DNA of 5,846 bases, taken from CAYZMH01 sp964479445. GTDB taxonomy: Bacteria; Bacteroidota; Bacteroidia; Bacteroidales; GCA-2748055. The position numbers were made by a program, and so were the translations under genes. The notes beneath the pieces were generated by a model that was not told the DNA's origin, searched no databases, and saw only the letters and a list, made by a program, of their open reading frames with translations. The first letter of the stretch is position 1. The number at the start of each line of letters is the position of its first letter. Where the stretch lies: positions 1-5,846 of the forward strand of contig CAYZMH010000133.1 of the NCBI GenBank assembly GCA_964479445.1, in the 5' to 3' direction. Below are positions 1-5,846 of the stretch, piece after piece.

Positions 1-1991
1 CCGGTTAGCTTGTGGGTCCCGATAACAATATCCAACTTTCCCTCCTCCAGACGCTTCAATACGCTTCTTTGCTCTCCGCCGGTGCGCATCCGGCTGATAT
101 AATCAATGGTGCAGGGAAAATTCTCCAGCCGGCTTTTAAGGGTGTTATAGTGCTGAAAAGCCAGCACGGTGGTGGGGACCAGGATGGCCACCTGCTTGCT
201 GTCGGATACCGCTTTGAACGCGGCCCTGATAGCTACCTCGGTCTTTCCGAATCCCACATCCCCGCAAACCAGCCGGTCCATGGGAAACTGTGCTTCCATG
301 CCCGACTTGACATCGGTGGTGGCTTTGTGCTGATCGGGGGTGTCCTCGTAAATGAAAGAGGCCTCCAGCTCCCGCTGCAGGTAGGTGTCGGGTGAAAAAG
401 AAAATCCCTCCTGTTCCCTCCGCCTGGCATAGAGTGCGATCAGTTCGGCAGCGATATCCTTGACCTTCTTCTTGGTGGTTTGCTTCAGTTTCTGCCATGC
501 CCCGGTGCCCAGTTTATAAACCCTCGGGGTATGACCCTCTTTCCCCTTGTACCTGGAAATCCGGTGCAGGGAGTGGATATTCACAAACAGCACATCATTG
601 TCCTTGTATACCAGCTTAACCGCTTCCTGGACCCTGCCCTTAATATGAATCTTTTCCAGTCCCCCGAAAACTCCGATACCATGGTCCACATGTACCACGT
701 AGTCACCCGGATTGAGCCCGGTGAGCTCTTTGACGGTCAGACTCTCCTTCTTGGTGAAGCGGTCATGGAGCTTGAACTTGTGGTACCGTTCAAAGATCTG
801 GTGGTCGGTGTATATGGAGATCTTCAGGTCATGATCGGTGAACCCTTCGTGAATGGTGTGGGGAACATCCCGGAACTGTACATCCGGATCGATCTCATCG
901 AAGATGGCCCTCAGCCGTTCGATCTGGTTCGGATTCTCGGAGAGGATAAAATTCTCATACCCCTTTTCGGAATTCTGTTTCAGGTTTTCGGCGAGCAACT
1001 CGAAATTCTTGTTGAACTGCGGTTGCGGATCCGTGTTAAAGGTCCATACATTATCAGGCCCGGGCATTACCGGCCGCATGAATTCCACCCTGCGGAACCT
1101 TTGCATTCCCGCAACAAGCTGATCGTGATTGACCAGGAACCCGGATTTCACCAGGGCAGCATCCTGTTCCTCATCGAATTCGGTCTTTTCATAGGTTTTT
1201 CGCACATGATCGAGCATCAGCTCCAGGTCATCCAGCCACAGCACCGCGCCGGCCGGGATATAATCCAGGAATGAGACCCGTTTCTCCCCCAGGTTCTGTT
1301 CCCACTGCACGTTGGGAATGATCGAAACCTTGTTAACCGATTCACGGGAGCGCTGCGTTTCCACGTCAAAATAGCGCAGCGAGTCTACCTCGTCCCCGAA
1401 AAAATCGATCCGGCAGGGCTCGCTGGCAGAAAAGGAGAATATGTCAACGATCCCGCCCCTGATGGCATACTGCCCGGGTTCGTATACAAAATCCACCAGC
1501 TGGAAACCATAGGTCTGCAGCACCTCCTCCATGAACTCCCGGTCCAGTTTCTCACCCGACTTGATCTCCAGGGTGTTTCTTCCCAGCTCGGCCCGGGTGA
1601 TCACCCGCTCCAGGAGTGCATCGGCATGGGTAATGATGAAACTGGCCACCCGTTTCTCGTTCAGCCTCTTTAGCGTCTGGGTGCGGGTGATGATATTGGC
1701 TTCATCGGTCTGCTTGTACTGAACCGACCGCTTGTAAGAGGAGGGAAAAAACAGAGTCCGCTCCGGCGTCTCCTCCAGCGCTACCAGGTCGGTGTAGAAG
1801 TAGGCAGCCTCCTCCTTGTCCCGGAAGATCACCAGGTGGGTTCCTTTCATCCGCGAAAGAACCGATTGAAGGAGTCCGGCCCTGGATGATCCGCTGAGTC
1901 CTTTGAGATGGTATACACCATTCCCCTTCTCCTGCAGGTGTTGCACGATCGATTCGCAGTGGGGATGACCGGTGTATGGGTTTCGGATCAT
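1..1991 (-). CDS. mfd: Transcription-repair coupling factor Mfd (partial, N-terminal 663 residues)
   Basis: Mfd is an ATP-dependent DNA translocase that displaces RNA polymerase stalled at lesions and recruits UvrA for nucleotide excision repair. The reading frame is open from the ATG at 1991 to the left edge. The motifs appear in the family order: a UvrB-like region with GQYAIRGGIVDIF at about residues 173-185; the CarD-like RNA-polymerase-interacting domain starting TGLNPGDYVVHVDHGIGVFG at about 424; then the helicase Walker A GDVGFGKTE at about 577-585, with LVPTTVLAFQHY and IGTHKL downstream. The DEEQ box, second RecA domain and C-terminal domain lie off the window; family members are about 1,100-1,150 residues long. 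The ATG is well supported because an in-frame TAA lies three codons before it (at 2001-2003) and the product begins MIRNPYTGHPHCESI. A TAnnTTTG box sits about 20 nt upstream. It diverges from pabB. I found no frameshift in the segments checked by hand. Confidence 0.97.
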   Translation of the reverse strand, partial: MIRNPYTGHPHCESIVQHLQEKGNGVYHLKGLSGSSRAGLLQSVLSRMKGTHLVIFRDKEEAAYFYTDLVALEETPERTLFFPSSYKRSVQYKQTDEANIITRTQTLKRLNEKRVASFIITHADALLERVITRAELGRNTLEIKSGEKLDREFMEEVLQTYGFQLVDFVYEPGQYAIRGGIVDIFSFSASEPCRIDFFGDEVDSLRYFDVETQRSRESVNKVSIIPNVQWEQNLGEKRVSFLDYIPAGAVLWLDDLELMLDHVRKTYEKTEFDEEQDAALVKSGFLVNHDQLVAGMQRFRRVEFMRPVMPGPDNVWTFNTDPQPQFNKNFELLAENLKQNSEKGYENFILSENPNQIERLRAIFDEIDPDVQFRDVPHTIHEGFTDHDLKISIYTDHQIFERYHKFKLHDRFTKKESLTVKELTGLNPGDYVVHVDHGIGVFGGLEKIHIKGRVQEAVKLVYKDNDVLFVNIHSLHRISRYKGKEGHTPRVYKLGTGAWQKLKQTTKKKVKDIAAELIALYARRREQEGFSFSPDTYLQRELEASFIYEDTPDQHKATTDVKSGMEAQFPMDRLVCGDVGFGKTEVAIRAAFKAVSDSKQVAILVPTTVLAFQHYNTLKSRLENFPCTIDYISRMRTGGEQRSVLKRLEEGKLDIVIGTHKLT

Positions 1992-2010
1992 CGGTTTTTT
2001 TTACGGAGTG

Positions 2011-2018
2011 CAAACTTA
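2011..2018 (-). promoter_or_regulatory. Candidate Bacteroidota -7 promoter element for mfd
   Basis: On the minus strand this reads TAAGTTTG, an exact match to the Bacteroidota -7 consensus TAnnTTTG. It would place transcription start near 2005, leaving an A-rich leader of about 15 nt before the mfd ATG at 1991. No clear TTG -33 element is seen at the usual spacing, so the call rests on one short motif plus position. Confidence 0.5.
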
Positions 2019-2118
2019 CAGAAAATTTGCCCATATCGCTCCATATTTGCCGCTTTTTCCGGGAACCGGCGAAGGCACATTGCCGGGTGCCCGAAGGGGC
2101 GCGGAACGGTTAAAATCA

Positions 2119-2126
2119 TATCTTTG
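2119..2126 (+). promoter_or_regulatory. Candidate Bacteroidota -7 promoter element for pabBC
   Basis: The sequence TATCTTTG matches TAnnTTTG exactly and sits just before the conserved part of pabB, pointing rightward. Transcription would start near 2131, which coincides with the candidate GTG start codon. So either the mRNA is nearly leaderless, a later start is used, or this box is fortuitous. No TTG is present at -33 spacing (the nearest, at 2080-2082, is too far away). Confidence 0.4.
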
Positions 2127-2130
2127 GAGC

Positions 2131-3102
2131 GTGGAACGGGAAGCTTTTACAGCACGCATCAACGAATTGGCCGGCAGGGAAGAACCGTTCCTGTTCCTGG
2201 TCGATTTCGAGGGCCGTAAACCGCAGGTGTATACCCCCGTGGAGGCCTCGGAGGCCGGTCTCTTTTTCCATATCCGCGGTCATACCAATCGTACAACCGT
2301 CACTGCGCGTACGCGGAACGTGGAGCTGCGTAGTAAGCCGGTCTCATTTGAACGGTACGAACAGGCCTTCCGGCTGGTGAGAAGCCACATTCTCCATGGG
2401 GACTCCTACCTGGCAAACCTCACCTTTCCGACACAGATCGAACTGAATATCGGCATGGAGGAGGTCTTTGACCATGGGAACGCCCCCTACCGGATCCTGA
2501 AAAAGGATGAGTTCACCTGCTTTTCGCCGGAGTGCTTCATCCGGACCGGGAACGGGAAGGTCTATTCATACCCCATGAAGGGAACCATGGATGCATCGGT
2601 GCCGGACGCCAGGGGAAAGCTGATGAAAAGCGATAAGGAGCGATGGGAACATCACACCATCGTGGACCTGATACGAAACGACCTGAGCATGATATCCCGG
2701 GATGTGGAGGTGACCCGGTTCCGCTACATCGAACGGGTGGAGGGGCACAGACAATCATTGCTTCAGGTAAGTTCCGAGATACGCGGTAACCTGGATCCCG
2801 GCTGGAAAAAACAGCTGGGTACCCTTCTGTTCAGCATCCTGCCGGCAGGATCGATCAGCGGCGCTCCCAAGAAAAAGACCGTGGAGATCATACGCAAAGC
2901 GGAACAGGCTGAGCGGGGTTATTTTACAGGAATCTTCGGTTATTTTGACGGAGAAAACCTTGACAGCGGGGTTATGATCCGGTACATGGAGAAGACCCCT
3001 GACGGAATGCAGTTCAGGAGCGGCGGGGGAATTACCGGTCACAGCGATGCCGCTACCGAATACGATGAACTTATACAGAAAGTGTATGTACCCATTGTTT
3101 GA
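2131..3102 (+). CDS. pabB: Aminodeoxychorismate synthase component I (PabB), compact form
   Basis: This chorismate-utilising enzyme makes 4-amino-4-deoxychorismate, the first committed step to p-aminobenzoate and folate. Numbered from GTG 2131 (323 aa), it shows PMKGT at 149-153, where K150 matches the lysine nucleophile of the PIKGT motif that separates PabB from anthranilate synthase (PIAGT). It also has IVDLIRND at 177-184, GAPKKK at 244-249 and SGGGIT at 297-302. It is shorter than E. coli PabB (about 450 aa), because most of the N-terminal subdomain is missing; similar short forms are, as far as I recall, typical of Bacteroidota. The start is uncertain. The frame stays open back to ATG 1972, but those 53 extra residues would overlap the divergent mfd start and do not look conserved. 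GTG 2131 leaves the product beginning just before the conserved EEPFLFLVDF; TTG 2167 is another option. It overlaps pabC by 17 nt. No amidotransferase gene (pabA) is adjacent. Confidence 0.92.
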   Translation: MEREAFTARINELAGREEPFLFLVDFEGRKPQVYTPVEASEAGLFFHIRGHTNRTTVTARTRNVELRSKPVSFERYEQAFRLVRSHILHGDSYLANLTFPTQIELNIGMEEVFDHGNAPYRILKKDEFTCFSPECFIRTGNGKVYSYPMKGTMDASVPDARGKLMKSDKERWEHHTIVDLIRNDLSMISRDVEVTRFRYIERVEGHRQSLLQVSSEIRGNLDPGWKKQLGTLLFSILPAGSISGAPKKKTVEIIRKAEQAERGYFTGIFGYFDGENLDSGVMIRYMEKTPDGMQFRSGGGITGHSDAATEYDELIQKVYVPIV

Positions 3103-3688
3103 AACCATCTGTATCCTGGACGGGCAGCCACAACATCTCCCGTTCCACCAGGCGCGGCTCGAACGCGCCTGGCTGGCCCTCTACCGCGAACCGGCCCCCT
3201 TTCTTATTGAGAAGGTGTTATCGGTTCCGGTCGATTATCGCAGGGGCAGGGTTAAATGCCGTTTCTCCTATGGCCGGGAGGGATTGCATGCCGGGTTTGC
3301 CCACTACAGGCCCAAAGAGATCCGGTGCCTGATGCTGGTTGCCGGCCAGACTATTGAATATTCGCACAAGTATACCGACCGGAGCCGGCTGGAGCAGCTC
3401 CTGGCCCGGTCGGGGAAGTGCAATGAGATCCTGATTGTTAAAAACGGACGCATCACCGATACATCCTATACGAATATCGTGTTTTATGACGGGCAACAGT
3501 GGGTGACTCCCGATCAGCCGCTCCTGCGGGGCACCGCCAGGGAGCGGTTGCTCACAGGTGGCGTTATCACCCCGGGCGAGATTCGCGTGGAGGATCTTTC
3601 CAGGTACGAGTCTTTCAGGCTGATCAATGCCATGCTGAATTTCCGGGACCAACCGGCCCTCTCCGTTTCAAAAAATATTCTGGGATAA
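3086..3688 (+). CDS. pabC: Aminodeoxychorismate lyase-like class IV PLP enzyme (PabC)
   Basis: This is a fold-type IV PLP protein of 200 aa, shorter than E. coli PabC (about 270 aa). It probably releases pyruvate from aminodeoxychorismate to give p-aminobenzoate. The start MYPLFETICILDG matches the usual opening of this short subfamily. K95 in HKYTDRSRLEQLL fits the PLP-binding lysine. EILIVKNGRITDTSYTNIVF (114-133) is the conserved core, with D125 where most relatives have glutamate. TPDQPLLRGTARERLL (141-156) holds the substrate and PLP-phosphate loop. ATG 3086 was chosen because upstream in-frame ATGs at 3047 and 3065 would only add residues lying inside pabB. The 17-nt overlap with pabB and lack of a clear Shine-Dalgarno sequence suggest translational coupling. 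A D-amino-acid or branched-chain aminotransferase is possible by family alone, but the pabB partnership favours the lyase. Confidence 0.88.
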   Translation: MYPLFETICILDGQPQHLPFHQARLERAWLALYREPAPFLIEKVLSVPVDYRRGRVKCRFSYGREGLHAGFAHYRPKEIRCLMLVAGQTIEYSHKYTDRSRLEQLLARSGKCNEILIVKNGRITDTSYTNIVFYDGQQWVTPDQPLLRGTARERLLTGGVITPGEIRVEDLSRYESFRLINAMLNFRDQPALSVSKNILG

Positions 3689-3690
3689 CT

Positions 3691-4710
3691 CTAATGGTGA
3701 ACGGGAATCCCTTTTTCCCCTGATCCAATGATTTGCGTTATGACTGAAGCCCATTCGCTGCGGCTGTTCAGCGAGGGTGTCATGACCAGTTCGGTGCCGC
3801 CGTGCTCGCGGAAGAGGGCATGGTACTCCCCGTCAATTTCAACGGTGGTTTCCAGGCAGTCGGCCACGAAAGAGGCGGGGATCACCAGCACCTTTTTCTT
3901 GCCCTTACCCGCCAGCCGTACCAGCGTTTCATCGGTAAACGGGGAGAGCCAGTTTCTTGAGAGCCTGGACTGGAACGCGGTGCTCCAGCCTCCCTCTTCC
4001 AGCCGGAGCCGTTCAGCCAGCATCCGGCTGGTGGCATGACAGCCAGCCAGGTAGCACTTCTCCCCGTGTTCGGGCAGGGTGTGGGTGCACGGGCACTCCT
4101 TCACCGGCCGTTCCGGGTGCACCTTCTGTACCTGCCGAATGGGAAGTCCGTGATAGGAGAAAAGCACATGGTCAAACCGGTCCGGTTGATACGCCGCGAT
4201 ATGCCGGGTCATCACTTCCGCCCATGCGGGGTGGTTCCAGAATTGGGGAATGACCGTGAGGCGCCTGTCACCGGGGAATAGTTTTCCGGCCATTTTCTCG
4301 ACCGATCCGGTGGTGCTGGTGGCATAGTGGGGGTAGAGGGGGAGGATGGTGATCTTTTGATAATCTGCGGATCGTACCTGCATCAAGACCTTTTCCAGGG
4401 AGGGATTTCCGTACCGCATGGCTGCGTATACATCTGCCCCGGGCAGTTCCGCCTGCACCTTTTCTGCCAGTCTCTCCAGGTGGAAAAGCAGGGGGGAACC
4501 CTCCGGGGTCCACAGGCGGCGGTAGAGCCTGGCGGAACGGGGTGAGCGGAACGGGACGATGACCAGGTTGACCAGCAGGTTTCTCCAGGGGCGGGGCAGA
4601 TCGATCACCAGGGGATCGTTCAGGAATTCCGACAGGTACCGGCGCACATGCCGGGTGTCGGGTTGATCGGGGGTGCCTACATTGACCAGCACCAGGGCCT
4701 CTTTTTTCAT
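3691..4710 (-). CDS. hemH: Ferrochelatase
   Basis: Ferrochelatase inserts Fe2+ into protoporphyrin IX to give protoheme, the final step of the pathway. The 339-aa product opens with MKKEALVLVNVGTPDQP, the usual ferrochelatase start, followed by RRYLSEFLNDPLVIDLP. It has SYHGLP at 185-190 with the catalytic His187, and ASFVADCLETTVEID at 279-293 with the conserved acidic Glu287. Its length fits the family. ATG 4710 is preferred over the in-frame ATG at 4746, which would add 12 poorly conserved residues and overlap the upstream gene. It lies 4 nt after the protoporphyrinogen oxidase stop, so the two are almost certainly one operon. No Shine-Dalgarno sequence is visible, only AT-rich sequence. 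Four cysteines (C206, C208, C219, C224) cluster after the active-site histidine and could bind a metal. Its stop codon is 2 nt from that of pabC, which converges on it. Confidence 0.97.
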   Translation of the reverse strand: MKKEALVLVNVGTPDQPDTRHVRRYLSEFLNDPLVIDLPRPWRNLLVNLVIVPFRSPRSARLYRRLWTPEGSPLLFHLERLAEKVQAELPGADVYAAMRYGNPSLEKVLMQVRSADYQKITILPLYPHYATSTTGSVEKMAGKLFPGDRRLTVIPQFWNHPAWAEVMTRHIAAYQPDRFDHVLFSYHGLPIRQVQKVHPERPVKECPCTHTLPEHGEKCYLAGCHATSRMLAERLRLEEGGWSTAFQSRLSRNWLSPFTDETLVRLAGKGKKKVLVIPASFVADCLETTVEIDGEYHALFREHGGTELVMTPSLNSRSEWASVITQIIGSGEKGIPVHH

Positions 4711-4714
4711 AATA

Positions 4715-5846
4715 TTATGCTTGGGTGATCGATTCTGCGATGGCAAACCCCTGCTTTACGCGATCGGCCATCCCGATCCCGTCGCGGATATTGCCTGCCA
4801 GGTGCAGCCCGGGGTGTCTCTTTTCTATGCGGCCGATGGTTTCCAGCCGCTGGCCCGAATTGCTTTCGTATTGGGGGATGGCATGCGGGTACCTGTAAAT
4901 TTCCAGGAGATCGGGGCGGGGATCGCGAAGTCCCATGGTTTGCCTTATCTCATTGAGCACGATCTCTTTCAGTTCCCCGTTCGATTTTTCGATCATACCG
5001 GGTCGCTTCATGCCTCCCATAAAGACCGATAGCAGTGCACCACCTCCGGGGGTGCGCGACCGGAAAATGCCGGAGGGAAAGAGGATGCCCAGGCTCTGGC
5101 GGTCTTCCACGGTGGGGATCAGCCCCCCGAATGCATCCAGCTGGATGCCGCGCCACGGATTGAATCCTGCGGCTGCCATCACAATGGGTGCATAGTTAAG
5201 GTTCTCAATGGCATTCCACTCGCGGGGATCTACAAAGGGGAGCAGGGCACGGAGGGTGTAACTGCCGGTGGTGGTGACCACGGTACCTGATTCGATCACC
5301 AGCTCACTGCCATCCACCCGGGTGACGGTCCGGTACCGGTTTCCCTCGTTTTCAATGCGGGTTTCTTCGCAGCCGGTGTAAATGTTCTTTTTTCCGATGG
5401 CCGAAGCCATGGCATCCACCAGGCGCTGAAGTCCGCCTTCCACGGAGAATACATCGCGGGTAGCCCTCTTTTCCAGTTCGCTTTTGGGTTCTTTTCGTTT
5501 TTTGATCGCTCCCCTGATAAAACTGCCATACTCCTGCTCCAGCCGGTAGAGTTTGGGGAGGGCATAGCGGGGTACCAGGGTGCGCGGATTGCCCGCGTAG
5601 ATGCCGGAGATGAACGGGTCCACCGCGTAATCCAGGAAGCTTATTCCCATACGTCTCATAACCAGGTGGTCCAGGGTTTCATCCGGATCGCTTCCCGGTT
5701 TCCGGAAGGGTTCGCCCAGGAGGCGCACCTTGTCTTTCATGGTAAAAAGAGGGGTGGTTACCCCTGAAAGGAGTCCGGACGGAAGCGCATGCCACCTGCC
5801 CTTTTTCCAGATCCAGCGTTTCTTACCCCTGGGGTTTGCTTTTTCC
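4715..5846 (-). CDS. hemY: Oxygen-dependent protoporphyrinogen oxidase, FAD flavoprotein (partial, 5' end off window)
   Basis: This enzyme (HemY type, also named PgoX, or HemG under TIGR00562; unrelated to the E. coli flavodoxin-like HemG) oxidises protoporphyrinogen IX to protoporphyrin IX. The C-terminal 376 residues are present. The frame runs open to the right edge, and the residues before the internal Met at 5740 (RWIWKKGRWHALP, then TTPLF) are family-typical, so that Met is not the start. Other recognisable segments are GEPFRKPG, DPFISGIYAGNP, FSVEGGLQRLVDAM, YRYPHAIPQYE and the C-terminal FAD-contacting LHLAGNIRDGIGMADRV. The N-terminal GxGxxG Rossmann motif lies outside. Family members run about 450-470 aa, so roughly 80-90 residues are missing. 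hemH follows after 4 nt and uses its product. A coproporphyrinogen oxidase activity is possible in this family, but pairing with a standard HemH favours the protoporphyrin route. Confidence 0.95.
   Translation of the reverse strand, partial: EKANPRGKKRWIWKKGRWHALPSGLLSGVTTPLFTMKDKVRLLGEPFRKPGSDPDETLDHLVMRRMGISFLDYAVDPFISGIYAGNPRTLVPRYALPKLYRLEQEYGSFIRGAIKKRKEPKSELEKRATRDVFSVEGGLQRLVDAMASAIGKKNIYTGCEETRIENEGNRYRTVTRVDGSELVIESGTVVTTTGSYTLRALLPFVDPREWNAIENLNYAPIVMAAAGFNPWRGIQLDAFGGLIPTVEDRQSLGILFPSGIFRSRTPGGGALLSVFMGGMKRPGMIEKSNGELKEIVLNEIRQTMGLRDPRPDLLEIYRYPHAIPQYESNSGQRLETIGRIEKRHPGLHLAGNIRDGIGMADRVKQGFAIAESITQA

Noticed and set aside
480..1274. 264-codon open frame on the plus strand
   Set aside because: It lies antisense to the well-supported mfd frame, has no recognisable domain, and is explained by codon bias in GC-rich coding DNA.
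1702..2034. Minus-strand frame beginning MGKFSVSLHSVKK
   Set aside because: It overlaps mfd out of frame; the true mfd frame gives family-typical sequence (HLKGLSGSSRAGLLQS) over the same bases.
2059..2069. CCGG-GAA-CCGG hairpin in the divergent region
   Set aside because: A 4-bp stem with a 3-nt loop in GC-rich DNA is expected by chance, and no operator or riboswitch pattern surrounds it.
3703..3719. GGGAA...TTCCC inverted repeat with a T-run near the convergent junction
   Set aside because: The stem is only 5 bp, the T-run is in the loop rather than after the stem, and it lies inside the hemH coding end; not a convincing terminator.
3728..4545. Several plus-strand frames of 72-103 codons opposite hemH
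   Set aside because: They mirror the ferrochelatase coding sequence, show no family resemblance, and have no promoter or ribosome-binding signal.
4715..5740. Treating the Met at 5740 as the oxidase start (341 aa)
   Set aside because: The frame continues upstream to the window edge with family-typical residues, so this Met is internal and the gene is simply cut by the window.

Overview
The window looks like ordinary chromosomal housekeeping DNA from a member of the Bacteroidota, probably a relatively GC-rich Bacteroidia lineage. Four things suggest this: the protein sequences resemble that phylum's Mfd, PabB, PabC and ferrochelatase types; the divergent intergenic region carries two exact TAnnTTTG boxes (the Bacteroidota -7 promoter element); Shine-Dalgarno sequences are weak or absent; and genes are packed very tightly. 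No species call is possible from this alone.

Layout: (1) 1-1991, minus strand: the N-terminal 663 codons of mfd, the transcription-repair coupling factor, cut by the left edge just after the IGTHKL helicase motif. (2) 1992-2130: a divergent intergenic region with a candidate promoter for each direction. (3) 2131-3688, plus strand: pabB and pabC, overlapping by 17 nt, which together convert chorismate to p-aminobenzoate for folate synthesis. (4) 3691-5846, minus strand: an operon transcribed from the right edge inward, with an oxygen-dependent protoporphyrinogen oxidase (5' end outside the window) followed 4 nt later by ferrochelatase hemH. These are the last two steps of protoheme synthesis.

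The pab and hem operons converge with only 2 nt between their stop codons, and mfd and pab diverge from a short shared region. There is no intergenic stretch over 300 nt. I saw no RNA gene, mobile element, CRISPR array or long repeat, and no undescribed system. The points most worth a second look are the unresolved pabB start, the compact PabB/PabC pair with no amidotransferase subunit beside it, a four-cysteine cluster in the ferrochelatase, and the terminator-less convergent junction.
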